Origin: Anthopleura xanthogrammica
Lineage: Eukaryota > Cnidaria > Anthozoa > Actiniaria > Actiniidae
Assembly (NCBI GenBank): GCA_964019055.1
Contig: OZ025217.1
Location: 1,255,501-1,319,500, forward strand
Direction: 5' to 3'
Length of the DNA: 64,000 nt
Made by a program: the position numbers and the translations under genes. The notes beneath the pieces were generated by a model, which did not search any database, was not told the origin of the DNA, and saw only the letters and a program-made list of their open reading frames with translations. This document shows positions 15,401 to 26,514 of this stretch, piece by piece. Every line of letters begins with the position of its first letter. Position 1 is the first letter of the stretch.

Positions 15401-16466
15401 TCTTACTTATTTGCATCTTTTAGCCTCAAGATTTAGCACAAGCTACGCAAAGATAATTTCAAACCCACAGCAATGGTAAAATCTGCTTTCCCTAGCAAAA
15501 AAATCTTTGGTAAACAAAAAGGGAATTAGAAATGATTTCGTATTTTGAATATATATTTTTTGTTTAACAGAAAAGCCAAAAATGTTATGAGGAACTCTGT
15601 CAGTTCAATGAGAAAAAAACCTCTACAAAATCTCCAAATTGTATCTATGGATAGGGAATCGGAAATCCAGAGAAAATATTACTTATTATTAACGAAAATT
15701 ATATTGAAATCTATGTCCACTGAGAAGATCGCTGCCAAGGTTTTATATTTAGCGAAGTCGACCTATAAACCTGAATTAGAAAGAGTAATACACTGGGTTT
15801 ATCCAGCTATAGAACAAAATTATTCGATCAGTACATTGAATCGTTTATTGAAATGGCGTTTCGGGGGAAATATTTTTGAATCTAAACCGGCGATTTCTTG
15901 AAAAGGAAGGTAAATTGGTCAGGAGGTTCGAAAGAAGAACTTTGCTTCTAAAGTAAGCAGTATTAGGCTTTTATTTGAAGAGACAGAGAGCTCTTACCTG
16001 CAGAACTGGCTGGTATAGTTTCATAGGTCCCAACATGATTCCCGGTCGTTTGTCGCTCTGGAAAAATCACAGAAGTGAATGTATGAGGGGAAAAACAGCA
16101 GAAAGGTGTATTTGAATGTGTGATAGATACATGTAAACTATTTGACGATATCTTGCTGCCGTATGAGCCATAACAGAACAGGCTATCTTTTTCTACCTTG
16201 ATATTCTCTGTCATACTGAGGTCTTGGGTTTGAGTCTCCGCTTCTATTGAACTGCCTCTGGCTGAATAATAACTTCGCTTATAGCTTCCACGATAGCGAG
16301 AAGACGAGGATGTAGATATATGCGACCCAGAGTCTGAACTAGAACGAATATGGCCGACTATCTCACTAGGCGAAGAAACTATAGGCCTTGGGCTAGAACT
16401 CTCCCGGATTTCTTCACGAATTACTATTCCTGATTGAGAGACGTGTATGCTAGGAGCACAGCCCAT
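460..16466 (-). CDS. PDE8: PDE8-type high-affinity cAMP phosphodiesterase, 3' end beyond window
   Basis: Hydrolyses cAMP to 5'-AMP (family knowledge). 849 codons are read from 23 exons: 16466-16197, 16057-15998, 12570-12436, 11405-11350, 10891-10832, 9469-9418, 9156-9068, 8414-8315, 7876-7781, 7533-7492, 7155-7067, 6667-6565, 6036-5979, 5315-5260, 5144-5073, 4714-4607, 4157-3973, 3539-3446, 3017-2913, 2344-2127, 1310-1169, 1097-822, 540-460. The start MGCAPSIH matches vertebrate PDE8 and offers Gly2/Cys3 for acylation (inference). Residues about 100-225 form the receiver-like region ([19 protein letters not shown]), about 245-350 the PAS domain ([13 protein letters not shown]), and from about 540 the catalytic domain, with metal ligands in [10 protein letters not shown] and HDVDHPG and in CADIANP. 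Exon 23 ends on the invariant purine-binding Gln (VPRSQ). Roughly the last 60 residues lie left of base 1. The exon 22 start at 1097 is the least certain junction, chosen on phase. Human PDE8A is 829 aa. Confidence 0.96.
1361..1550 (-). repeat. 57-bp tandem repeat derived from the SINE family B tail
   Basis: The motif ctctgggctgatctaa starts at about 1362, 1419, 1476 and 1533, giving 3.3 units of 57 bp with few differences. Single copies of the same unit occur in the family B tails at 24400-24540, 40790-40870 and 6365-6400. It lies in the PDE8 intron between exons 20 and 21. Confidence 0.8.
2380..2930 (+). repeat. 550-bp pyrimidine-rich tract abutting a PDE8 exon
   Basis: The plus strand is almost only C and T, built from irregular ttcctttct and ccttt units; the transcribed PDE8 RNA is therefore GA-rich. 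It touches the donor of PDE8 exon 19 (2913). Several long reading frames here are low-complexity artefacts. Confidence 0.85.
3669..3938 (+). mobile_element. tRNA-derived SINE, family A, near full length
   Basis: Starts GGGAAGCATGGGTGGCATG with an A-box-like segment, has a B-box-like GGGTGTGAGTCC, then a shared body (gtgagtagagttgtttgttg, ttctccagtttttctccctc, aaaatcaacttccaaattcc) and a tail acaacagcttaataaaatata. Other copies in the window: 1-40 (-, head), 1921-2100 (+), 8620-8770 (-), 21534-21680 (-), 28548-28650 (+), 31780-31890 (-), 32138-32312 (-), 38630-38700 (-), 60430-60560 (+). It lies in the PDE8 intron between exons 17 and 18. Confidence 0.75.
6975..7090 (-). repeat. 36-bp repeat duplicating the PDE8 exon 11 splice donor
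   Basis: The unit ATTATAGGGAGGGGAGG followed by gtaagtatcattg occurs with donors at 7066, 7030 and, diverged, near 7000; further degraded copies continue toward 6840. The first donor keeps frame into exon 12; use of the second would put TAA in frame. Confidence 0.75.
9615..9871. mobile_element. Foldback element (MITE) in PDE8 intron 5
   Basis: Left end gctggcatacactaggcgtt and right end aacttgacacctagtgtgtg are inverted copies with differences, and smaller inverted motifs (gttgcaatgac) lie inside. No coding capacity. Confidence 0.6.
9893..10050 (+). mobile_element. Dispersed repeat shared with 3178-3290 and 57361-57565
   Basis: The three copies share gttggaatttggtttttcac, ctgccaccagtcaaaaatat and a following gattgat segment. 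The 57361-57565 copy has perfect inverted ends (ttactgcgattttcataatt and aattatgaaaatcgcagtaa), which identifies the family as a MITE. Confidence 0.6.
15571..15901 (+). CDS. Possible 3'-terminal exon of an unrecognised plus-strand gene inside PDE8 intron 2
   Basis: The plus strand carries a good acceptor (tttttgtttaacag) followed by about 110 open codons to a TGA at 15899-15901. The frame is basic and reads as an ordinary soluble protein, including [17 protein letters not shown] and [12 protein letters not shown] near its end. I do not recognise a family. It is antisense within the 3.4-kb intron between PDE8 exons 2 and 3. No matching upstream exon was identified, and a shorter competing frame from the same acceptor also stays open for 28 codons. 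It could be a nested gene, a retained fragment or chance. Confidence 0.3.
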
Positions 16467-18188
16467 TAGGGCTGGAAATTGTGCTCATTCACAAGCGATA
16501 GAAACGGTCCTTTGGGCAACTGAAACGGTTCCAAAGCCACTCAAACACAAATGAAAATGTCCCTTGGTAAGTAAGATTGGAACAACGTCGACAACGGTCT
16601 AAAAGCGCATCTACACGTCCTCGTACCACATCGACGTCGCTTCGCCAAGCGCTTCAAAATCACCCCCAAATACACCGTATCGCCATGATAGACGGTTCAA
16701 CTGCTTGCTCAACCCTAAAAGAGTTGATATTCGGTTGGCTATAGTCTTGTCTGGTTGAGAGGAAAGCAGTAAAGGAGCTAGATAGTAGTATATGCAAGTA
16801 TGGCCAGTTTTCATGGGAACGGTACAGGCCTTGCTGATGTCAAACATCTCAAACTCAAAAACCAATCAACACCGACTATTTCATCATGTGACTTTATTGC
16901 GTTAATGTATTCATACTAAGCTAGCAGGACAGCTGGTTCTAGCTGCACCATTATTATTGTTTATCATATGGGTGGACGGAAAAAGATGGTGCGAAGAACC
17001 ATTTCAACCATCCCAAATATCGCAGAAAAACTCTCTTCTATTGAGGATTTTAAAAACAGGCTTGTTTTGAGGTTTTTAGATTTTTTTGGAACATCCTAAG
17101 TGAACTCGTCTCGCCAAAAACCTCAAGCGATATGCCAAAGAGTACACAAAATATGAACTGCGAAATAATGACGTCAGAAAACTGCACATGTAATCGTTTG
17201 GAATATTTTTGCAGAGCTGTAAAAAGATTATGAGAATGGGATATCAACATTGTGTAAACAAGTGAAAATGTAATTTGATTGAATAATAGTTTTTCAATAC
17301 GACAAAATCGTATTGTTTTCGTAATTGTTAAGTCGTGTAAATCAATCTATTCCGAATATGAATGGCTAGCGAAATTACAGTTTGTTTTTTCATCTTTCGT
17401 ACAGTTTTTTCATCGCTTTTTTTAACTAGGTTGTCTGTTGGACTTTACACTGAACGTCAAAAATAAATATGCCGATTTTTTCTTTTCACGTCATAGCACG
17501 TATTCTGCGTGCCCAAGTTTACCATATATCACATGAAATTTTATCAAGAAAAAATAACGTTTATTTAAGCTTGCTGGGTCGTTTCTATATTTAGGATATG
17601 TGGAACGTGTTAAGTTTCAAAAAAGCTCACAAGAACGGCGTTATGTTAACCATAGGCTAACATCAACTCAGTTGATCGTTTTCACTCATTATAAACTTAT
17701 AAAACAATGGATATTTGTCTGGATGGCTAGCTGAAACGAGTAATTTTTTCGTCATCCACTGAAAAACAGATATCTACATACATATAGGAGCGTCACTGCG
17801 AGGCAACAACGCTAAGAGAAAAAAGAAAATTTCCAGAATTACTTTTGTTGAAAGTCTGTGATATTGATCAAGTTTGCAGCAATTTGGGTATTGTTCCAAG
17901 ATGAGCTTCAAACGACTTGAACAAAACAAAGTTAATCTTTTTAATTCCTGCGTGATTTGAAAAAGAAGGGACTTTGGCGAGGTCAATGTTTTTTGCATTT
18001 TAACAAAAGTAATGAACTACTTGATGAACAGTTTCGAAAAAATTATACACACAAAACATTCTTTATACACAGTTTTGAACTGGGTTGTTCCCGAAAATAT
18101 TACCAATGGTGTTGAATCTATCATCTTTCAGCTTTAGCGAACTTGTCAGAAGAGAGAGAAAATATTGGACTTGATCACCGAGGCTTAC

Positions 18189-18289
18189 CTTTTCAGAGCC
18201 GTATTCTGCCGATGGACCGCCTGAAGGATGAAGTTGTTCAAAACTACATCCTTCAATGCTGTCCACATAGCTTTCGTCTATTTTACTCC
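18189..18289 (-). CDS. Possible alternative upstream coding exon of PDE8
   Basis: Open segment with an AG acceptor (tttacag) at its 5' side and a strong donor (AAG then gtaagcc) at its 3' side. It enters needing two bases and leaves in phase 0. The frame reads SKIDESYVDSIEGC and on to AEYGSEK, 33 residues, acidic and serine-rich. It lies 1.7 kb upstream of the MGCAPS exon on the same strand, and phase 0 exit fits direct joining to PDE8 exon 2 (16057-15998), bypassing the acylated N terminus. No start codon exon was found further upstream. It could instead belong to an unrelated minus-strand gene or be chance. Confidence 0.45.
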
Positions 18290-19682
18290 CTGTAAAAGTA
18301 AAAGATAGCTTTAAATATCAGTAATGATGTTGTTTTTAGAGTGTTTCTAAGCTAGTTTAGTGGCAAGCTAAGTACGCTAATAAACTCATTCCGACAGCAC
18401 GTTTATAAATTGACTTTTGAAACCGCAACTACTGGTTGAACTATTAAAAAGAAAGTTAGACGAATTCAAAATACTTCAGTTTTCAGTTACCTTTCTATTT
18501 TTCCCACCTATAGTGTCTGACTACAGTAAAAAAATGGTATTCACTGACCGGATGGTTTATACAACAGTAGGTAACCCCAATACACTGACAATGAACCATA
18601 GTAACGACCGAAAAGCATGATGGGAAACAACCCGTATACTAGGGCCGGGTCGGCCGGGGTAGAGAGAGATGAGATGGGATAAAGATTGAATAATAGTTTT
18701 CATAATATTTACTGTTAAGTCTGTATTCAGGTCGCTTTTACTAGCTATAAAGCTACTAAAACTCCTAGCGTTAGTAAAAAAAATATCTTCAAATAACCAT
18801 AGTTAATGGAGGGATGTGGTTTCCTCTCTTTTAACTATGAAATGACCAACAAACGTAGCTTTACACCAACATATGTGAGTTCTAAAAGTGCGCCAAGAAC
18901 TTAGTTTGATGTACATAGTGAATTGTTTATGGACATCCAAGTGAAAATTGCAAGTTTTATTGCAAAAATAATGTCAGAAACTTGCACTTGCTTGAGTGAC
19001 CTTCAAATGTATACACGCACAAGGAGACTGTCAAGTCTTGCAATATGGAGACGTAGGTGAAAGTCAAAGTTGTCGATCTACTCCTACTCCGCCTCCAACT
19101 TGGCCCTGGTATTTGAACTAAAAAAGACCGAGTGCTAACGTCCAAGACGTTCGTTCTAAAATGAAAGCCTAAGGGGGGCAAAATAAGAACTGGAATTTGC
19201 TAAAGCATGGCTTAGCTCAACATTTGCGTCACATTTAGTAGATACTCGAGTCCTACTTGTGAAGAGCAAGGAGCCGTCGTCGAAAGTTGGAGAACTTGTG
19301 GCACCTTTAGAAAATACACCGCAACTTTCTAACCATGTAACATGACGAAATTTTTTTTTATACGAAAATATACTAATGTTTTACCGTATTTCGTTGCTGA
19401 AATATAAAGAAATTATTAAAAAGTATTTCGTAAAAGAAACTGTATTATTTTATTAAAGACTACTGACGTTTGGTACGGCGGGAGATAAGTTTTTATTAAG
19501 AAGTGGAACGATGTTTCAATGACGTCATTAGATTAAGAAATACACACTTTGTCAAGAACTGATATTCATCAAAATTATTTCAAAGTAAAAATGAGTGTTT
19601 TAGCTCAGAATTATTGAAGTTAGAGGATTTAAAAATTGCAATTACGAGGAAATAAAAATTTAGAAAATCGAAAATAAAAAAG

Positions 19683-19768
19683 TCCTTCGAGCCGGATTTG
19701 AACCAGCGACCTAGGGATAACAGTGATAACTCTACAGTCCCCCGCTCTGCCAACTGAGCTATCGAAGG
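19683..19768 (-). tRNA. tRNA-Tyr (anticodon GUA) with a short intron
   Basis: The minus strand from 19768 starts CCTTCGATAGCTCAGTTGG (A box) and ends GGTTCAAATCC (B box) then GGCTCGAAGGA. The 7-bp acceptor stem CCTTCGA/TCGAAGG closes fully and a discriminator A follows. The anticodon arm reads GGGGGACTGTAGA, giving GTA, and a short insert (about 13 nt) interrupts the arm just 3' of the anticodon, the canonical place for the obligatory tRNA-Tyr intron. A TTTTTTAT run follows on the transcribed strand (about 19674-19681), fitting Pol III termination. Confidence 0.95.
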
Positions 19769-20886
19769 CCTCATGTAAATTTCCATCACAAATAGAATAT
19801 ATAAACTTGTTACTAAATAATATTTGCTGAAGAGAGTAGTTTTGAAGTAAAAACGTTTTTCTCATAATCATTTTTCAATATTTCTCTTATTCTACTTTTC
19901 TTGATCTGTTAGAGTCAAGACTAGGAAACGATCGAAATCGCCCGTGAAGGCCTGGAACCAACTCTTGACAAGAAAACGAGTTTTTTCAATAAACACATCA
20001 GAAACAGAAAAAGCTAGGAAAAACAAACTCTAATAAGTAAAAATAACAAGACGAAATTGGTTCCTTAAAAAAGTGCGTTAAGAGAGTTTTATAAAGGTTG
20101 AGAACCATTTAAAATTAAAATAACAAGAAAGCCTTGGGCATGCATCTTTAACCCCGGTATTCGGTATCTCCGTCAATATTTATGGGTATGAAGTGGTATC
20201 TTGTGTTTGGAATTTTTGGCTGGTCAACCATATCTGACTTCCGATTACCTAAAGAGACCTTGCATAATTACCTATGACGTCACATGTGAATATCATAGAG
20301 GGAAAATATAGAGCATATTGGTATCTCGGCACCCCCCTGGCCAGGTCTGACTGAATCATAAATAAGCGTTGAAAACATGTATAGAATATTAGTCGCTTCG
20401 ATTTTATTTTCTATCCCAGAAACCGATTCATTAATTGTTAATGTTACATTCAACTGGCTTCCGTGTACATCATAATGGCTTTCCAAAGCTGACTGTAAAA
20501 AATGAAAGGCAAGACTAATTTGAAGTTTGCAAACAATTATATCAATAAAACTAAATAATAAATTAAATTTGTTTTCCATTTTTACTCGCTTCAACTTCCA
20601 AAGTTGATATATGTGAAGTATAAAGTTGTATAAACTTTCATGACATCCTGGCCAGCATTCTTATTTCTTTTTATATTACTCTGGGATGACTACGCCTAAC
20701 CGATGAGAATTATTAAAGACTCAAAAGTTTCGCTGCTAATTAATCGAGAGTTAATCGGGGGTGATTTCTTGATCGGGATTGCAAGCTTCAGTTTCTGCAA
20801 CCGTTAGGTCCGAAGCATCCAAAAATTCCGCACAGATTGAAAGACTGTATTTTAAATGCATGCTAATAAGTGCAGTCTACCCTCAT

Positions 20887-21090
20887 GACAGCCCAGTAAA
20901 TGGATCTTTAAGGCAAGATCTATACTATAAAATGTTCATCTTATAAAGATGGAATGGTAAACCCTACTATCTCAGCTATTTCTGAAAGTATATCTTTATA
21001 TACTCTCAGAAATAGCTGAGATAGTAGGGTTTACCATTCCATCTTTATAAGATGAACATTTTGCCTTAAAGATCCATTTACTGGGCTGTC
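20887..21090. mobile_element. Long perfect hairpin, 55 + 30 bp arms
   Basis: 20931-20985 is the exact reverse complement of 21006-21060, and 20887-20916 that of 21061-21090. Between the two arm parts the left side has 14 extra bases (20917-20930). The loop is 20 nt. Lies between the tRNA-Tyr and the paired-like homeobox gene. Confidence 0.85.
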
Positions 21091-23154
21091 TTGGGCTGTC
21101 TATATTCTTTTGTTAAAACTGTTTTCGTATTCTTTTCCTAAGATAATCTTTTAATAGATTTCGGAACGAATCAGGATTTGATCATACTTATAATAACAAT
21201 CCTTAATAGCTTAATCCGCAGCAATGCCGCTACCTGCACAATTGGCAGAACGCGTCCTAGTTCCATTTTGCTTGCATTTTAAAAGAGTATGCAAGATAAA
21301 CACCTCGAACGCCGAAACTAGAGCTTATACTGATTATATAGATTATAAATATGTTGAAAAGAACTGGGATGACTTGAGATTTCTCTTGCACTTTGTATTG
21401 ATCGGTTTGAAACTTTGTTACATGGCATGCGTTGATAAAATCAGTTCATTAAAAGCAATTTTAATATATTTTGCGTCGATTGGGGAGTGATATCTCGTCT
21501 CAGAGTCACGCATGAACCAGAGGCCCATTACAAAAGCGCTCGACGTAAGACAGAATTCAAATTTAAAAGGTGCTTCTTGCAGTGGGAGGAAACCTGGAGA
21601 AAAACCCTTGAAGCACAGGAGAGAACCAAAAAGCAACTCAGTCTACTACCAAGTGAGTTAAGACCACAGCAATGAGACTCAGGGCATTAGCATGCAGCTT
21701 CCAAAAGACCGAGAAAGAACTGTTCAACCTTACCAATTACCCATTTCAACATTGCGTACATCAGCTATATTTCTCAGAAAAGATTGTCTTGCAAAAACTA
21801 AAAATTGCACAATGGATTGCATTGCACCAGTCGTCGGGGAAGTTTTGTCTCCAACACCATAAAAGTTATGCAAAGTATGACTACCTAACTCACCCAAGTT
21901 TTCCAGGTCCATCTTCTTTGATACTTGTGATCAAGTGACTGTGTCGCAGTTTGCACCTACAAATGGGCTGTTCTGCTACACGTATCATAGAAGACAAGGA
22001 AGGTGAAAGTTCAGACTACAAGAGACTTTAGCAAAGGACGTGCTGAAGAACCAGTTTAAATACGAGTAATATAATCGTTAATAAAACACCTATTGTTTAG
22101 TTGTTGACTCTTGGTAATCTGATAGAGTTGTTTTCCAACAATTTCCAGATTTTCTGCGCCATGGAAGGTGGCTAGCCTTCCTCTTATTACTGATAAAGTT
22201 TACTCGAAATATTTTATATTTTGAATTCCTTCAAATTATGATTATTTTGTTTTTAATCTACTGCTGGAATGCGAAAAATATTTTCTTTGTACAATGATTA
22301 AAATCATCTTTCCTGTTGTTTTACCAAAGCTTGTTGTCTTTGTTGCGTCTATGTTCAAAGTTACGAAAACACTTGAGCTACGCATGCATAAAAGAAGCGA
22401 GGGGGGAAAGCTGGAAAACCGGCTAAAACTCTGATAAAAATTGTCGTAATTGGACATTTTTTCAGATACGTTTCAGATAAAGATTACCTTAAGCAGGACG
22501 AATGATCAAGGCACAGCGACGATCGTCCTTATCTAAGGATGTGATTAACATCTTTAACAGAATTTTCACTAACAATTTGTTTACAATAAAGACATACTCG
22601 ACCGAAGAACCTTTAATGACTTTGACGCCATACGTTCATGACAAGAGATGCCGTCAAAAACAAACCACACCCTGGCCTCTCTTCCGGCTGCGATGACGTG
22701 AAAAGTTATACTATGCATCAGAAAAAAGATGGAATCGCGTCGAAGCGCTATCGTAAACATTGTAAACTCTGAATTTCATGGGAATAATCTCGACTTTAGC
22801 TCAAAATATGTTATAATCAAGGCACGATGCGAAATAGCTGTGAATTCATCTTCACGATATGATATTCAGATCTAGACATCGTCAACTATTCCGGCCATGC
22901 GCCCGCGATGCGTCAGTGAAGACGGAAGAGCTAAGCAGAAGAGCTAGCTGCTAGACGCTTAACGCGAAAACACTGAGAAAACTGCGCACTGCAATATGAA
23001 TTTTTAAATTTGTCTTATATTTCTTCTTCTATTCTTCTTAATTTCTAAGCTTAACCAAAAATTTCTCATTTTATCTGTTGTCGACTGGTGAGTGTATTGA
23101 TGGAGGTCTGGAGTGAGCAAAGATTCACACGAGCGCCGATTGCGCGCGCTTATG

Positions 23155-23182
23155 TTACGTCACAATCACGAGATTTACGTCA
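23155..23182 (+). promoter_or_regulatory. Pair of CRE-like TTACGTCA sites upstream of the paired-like homeobox gene
   Basis: TTACGTCA occurs at 23155-23162 and 23175-23182, start-to-start spacing 20 bp (about two helical turns), 79-106 bp before the ATG. TTACGTCA is a CREB/ATF-type half-consensus (established). The surrounding 350 bp is GC- and CpG-richer than its flanks (for example TGCGCGCGC at 23141), consistent with a core promoter. Function is inferred from position only. Confidence 0.4.
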
Positions 23183-23260
23183 CATGAAATAGTCTAGTCA
23201 ACTTTAAAACAGAAGTTTTCCAATTCACGCTTTTCGGCTTTGTCATATTGAAAGAAAGAA

Positions 23261-25971
23261 ATGGAAGAACAAAACTCCCAGAAATCTGCATCTATGAGCG
23301 ACGAAGAACAGTCTCCAACTTGCGAGACAAAAACAGACAAGAATCAAAGTATACAACAGCAGTTTCCAGCTTTCCAACAGACTCAACAAATCCCCTCGTC
23401 TTATTCACCGCTGCATGGAAGTCCTTTTTCCCAGATGCCTTTTTACCCACCACGCTACTACTATCAGTACTACCAGCCTAATGCAACTGGGCTTCCTTCG
23501 TCTGTCTTTTCTTCATGTGGAATTTATCCCAATGTACCTCCTAGTGACGGTAACATATTTCAAAACATAATTTTTGTTTTGACCTAATTACAAGATGCAT
23601 AATGCGCGCTTTTTCAAAGTCCTTAATCAGTAATTTCGAATAGTTCAACTTTGTTAATTAATTATATTCGCGAAGAGGTCTTAATTCATAAATTGTTTTA
23701 TTTTTGAAAATTAGCTTCTGATTGATCAAGGATGAATTGTTGGGCGTCATTCATTATTGACGTCATTTCCTCATCCTCAAAGGAAAGCGAATCATAACTT
23801 AAACATGAATTATAAAATAGCAAAAAAGTAAACATTTTAAGATAGGCATTTGGTGAGCGAGATATCAACTGATTTATAAACCTATCGCGTATTTTCTTGC
23901 TGAATCAAATGTTAGTCGGTAAACATTGTCAACTTCAAAAGTTTCTACCCATAGTTTATCCGGCCGACCTCCTGGTCGGTCGCAAGAGCGTTCGGTTTTG
24001 AGAGGTCTAACTGAATCACCGGCAGGTGTAATACAGATTTCTTTGTTTTCTAAAGGAGTGAATGACTGTCGACCAAAGGACAAGCGTCGTCGATCCAGAA
24101 CTGTCTTCACCCAAGAGCAAATGTCTATCCTTGAAGCTGGGTTTATGAGACAGCAATATCCTGATAGTAAACTGCGTCATTCTCTCGCTACTAAGATTGG
24201 ACTGGGCGAGGACCGAGTGCAAGTATGGTTCCAGAACAGACGTGCGAAGGAGAAGCGTTTGTTAGATGAGAAGAAACAGACTCGAACCAACTCAGGTAAA
24301 AAGTGATACAATAATCAAGACTGGTTCGTCAGGCGTAGTGGTACATAGTGGCCTCGCCTCCCTCTAGTCTCCCTCCCTCCGCCAAACGTAACAATCTGTG
24401 AGTTATCTGTGAGTTATCCGTGCCCTGACTTTGATCAGCCCAAAGGTTGTCAGGTTCGATTTGTGAGTTATCCGCCGTGCCCTGACTTTGATCAACCCAG
24501 GTTGCCCAGGGTGATAAGATTTGAAGGTTCGATGGCAGGCTGTCTACCATTATCGAATACTGTATTGAATATTGGTACTACTTTCATTAGTTCCAGAACA
24601 GAAAGAAGAGAGCAACGATGAAACGATAAATGCGATTCAGACTATCGTTAGCCCAGATGTAATCGCTCGTGACGAAAATGTGTGTGCAGTACAACAGATA
24701 CAGGATACTGTGTATGATAATACAGGTAATAAGAGATATATGCTAGCAATCCTCCCTTCCTTCTCCCTTTCTTCCTCGCTTCGGCGCGGTAATACGAGCA
24801 ACAAAATCGTGCAATTTGTTGCAAAAGTTGCGACAAGTTGCAGAGTAAATGTGACTCAGTACCCCGTGCAACAACAAAATTTTGTTGCGCGACTTTGCTG
24901 CACAAAGTAGAAGCTCTTTCTACTCTCTGCAACAACAAAAATTTGTGGCGAGTAGGGTAGTAATACGGGCAACATTCGTTCTGAGACTTGCAACGCAACA
25001 ATGTTGTACGACTAGCCTGAGAAAACAGACGTCCTTTCGCTTTTTCGCGGGGGGACGAGGAGCGAAAGGGCGTCTGTTTTCTCAGGCTATTGCACGACAA
25101 GTTGCACGATTTTGTTGCTAGTATTACCGCACCTTAATGTCTGCCTCACTCTCCACTCTCACCTCCAGTAACTAAAAGAGTGCGTAAATATATTTTAATA
25201 CATACACTTACAGTCAAACTAAGAAAACCGTGAACACCTAAAATATGTCTGGAATGTTTATGTTTGATCACAGCGCGGTCACGCAAAGTATTTTCCCGTC
25301 TAAAAGTTTCAAACTTCATATTTTAGTTTTATTCTCGTGAAATTAGAAGTTTCTATTCGAGATAGACGGATACACGAGAGAATGATTCAATACAATCTTT
25401 TTTCATGGTGGTGGGAAACATCTTTTTTTACACGCAACGGCCTAAATAAACATTCCAGACATATTTTAGGTGTTCACGGTTTTCTTAGTTTGACTGTAAC
25501 ATTGATGAAATTCAAACTATTTTAGAGTCATGCGGAGGAAGTCGCCAGGAAACTTTCCTGATTGACAGCCATCAATCAAACAAGCAACTACTAATGCCAC
25601 CATTATTGGATGTAGCCTCGAGCCAAAGCGCCAATTCATCCACCACAGCTAACCCAGTTAGTACGGCTGAACATATAGTCCTCGGAAACTCCTACAGTAA
25701 TGCTGATCTATCGGCGGCTTACTCGTTGGAATCGTCTTCTCAGGATCTTCCAAAGTATATTTTTAGCTCATACTCCTCGACAACCACTGATGAAGGAGCT
25801 CTCGAGTCCCCGGTCCGATGCCATCTTGTAACCGATACCAACGAACAAGGAGAACTTACTGAGCTAGTTGTCATGGACACCGGAATCCAATCAAGTGCAG
25901 ATAGTGTCAGTCATTCGTTTGAGAACCAATACAATGCATACACAGAAAACCACGTGATTGAAGAAATATGA
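23261..25971 (+). CDS. Divergent paired-like homeobox transcription factor (369 aa)
   Basis: Four exons: 23261-23549, 24056-24295, 24591-24725, 25526-25971; all junctions are phase 1 and total 370 codons with the stop. The N-terminal 96 residues are Gln/Pro/Tyr-rich (for example FYPPRYYYQYYQP). The homeodomain spans about residues 107-166: RRRSRTVFTQEQMSILEAGF, then YPDSKLRHSLATKIGLGEDR and VQVWFQNRRAKEKR. L16, F20, W48, F49, N51 and R53 are conserved and position 50 is Gln, as in Q50 paired-like factors; the first helix (MSILEAGFMRQQ) is unlike named families. No paired domain or OAR motif was seen. The C-terminal 145 residues are Ser/Thr/Asp/Glu-rich, a plausible activation region (inference). 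AATAAA motifs occur near 26113 and 26180. Family assignment inside the PRD class remains open. Confidence 0.93.
24784..25130. mobile_element. Foldback element containing a second, GC-richer palindrome
   Basis: The outer ends gcggtaatacgagcaacaaa and tttgttgctagtattaccgc are inverted copies. Inside, 25013-25041 and 25061-25089 form a hairpin with one mismatch (tagcctgagaaaacagacg / cgtctgttttctcaggcta). A related outer element without the inner hairpin is at 27304-27556. It sits in intron 3 of the paired-like homeobox gene. Confidence 0.75.
25211..25496. mobile_element. MITE with 50-bp perfect terminal inverted repeats
   Basis: 25211-25260 is the exact reverse complement of 25447-25496 (ends cagtcaaactaagaaaaccg / cggttttcttagtttgactg). 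The 186-bp interior has no coding potential. Also in intron 3 of the paired-like homeobox gene, directly beside another foldback element. Confidence 0.85.
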
Positions 25972-26514
25972 GACTATACAACTTTGAAAACTTTTTTTCA
26001 AATGTGATCTTTAGAACAGATTTTATAGGTTTTTCAAACTCCTGTTTAGCAGTTTTCGTTCATTGCTGAAAATCGAGATTTGAAATGTGAATAGATATTG
26101 ATTTTTAAAAAATAATAAACTTCTCTTGACTTAAGAAGGGTGTTTTTAGATATCCAAGGAAATGTCAACTGCAATGAAAAAATAAACTTTGCGCTTTCAT
26201 GTTTTCAGACGTGTCCAACGGTAAGGTCTTGCCCTCTGGGCGGGCAACCACTCTTATCTAATTACATCGTATTGCGAGCTGCAGAGAATCGCATGCGCGC
26301 TGAAAACGTTTCTTAAACTTTGAACTTACTTATACTCTTGCAAGCCTGTCTCCGAATAGCTAGTATATCATGTTGGAACTGAATTTTCACTTATTATGGT
26401 GATCTAAGCCTAAGCGCATGCGTCCGACCATAACTACAGTAACATGCAGTTTCCAAGCACCTTGATTGTATTCGTTGTCCCATAAGGACCTGCGCGCCAG
26501 CTAAAGCACAGCAA

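Noticed and set aside
16611..16865. Minus-strand 84-codon frame upstream of PDE8 exon 1
   Set aside because: No splice sites in phase with PDE8 and no recognised motif; treated as chance. The surrounding 16467-18188 shows no other feature.
19580..19871. Two minus-strand frames of 69-80 codons
   Set aside because: They run through the tRNA-Tyr gene.
20280..20520. Minus-strand open segment after an acceptor-like ttttttacag
   Set aside because: Has a plausible acceptor and about 75 codons, but no matching upstream exon, no recognised motif and ends in low-complexity sequence.
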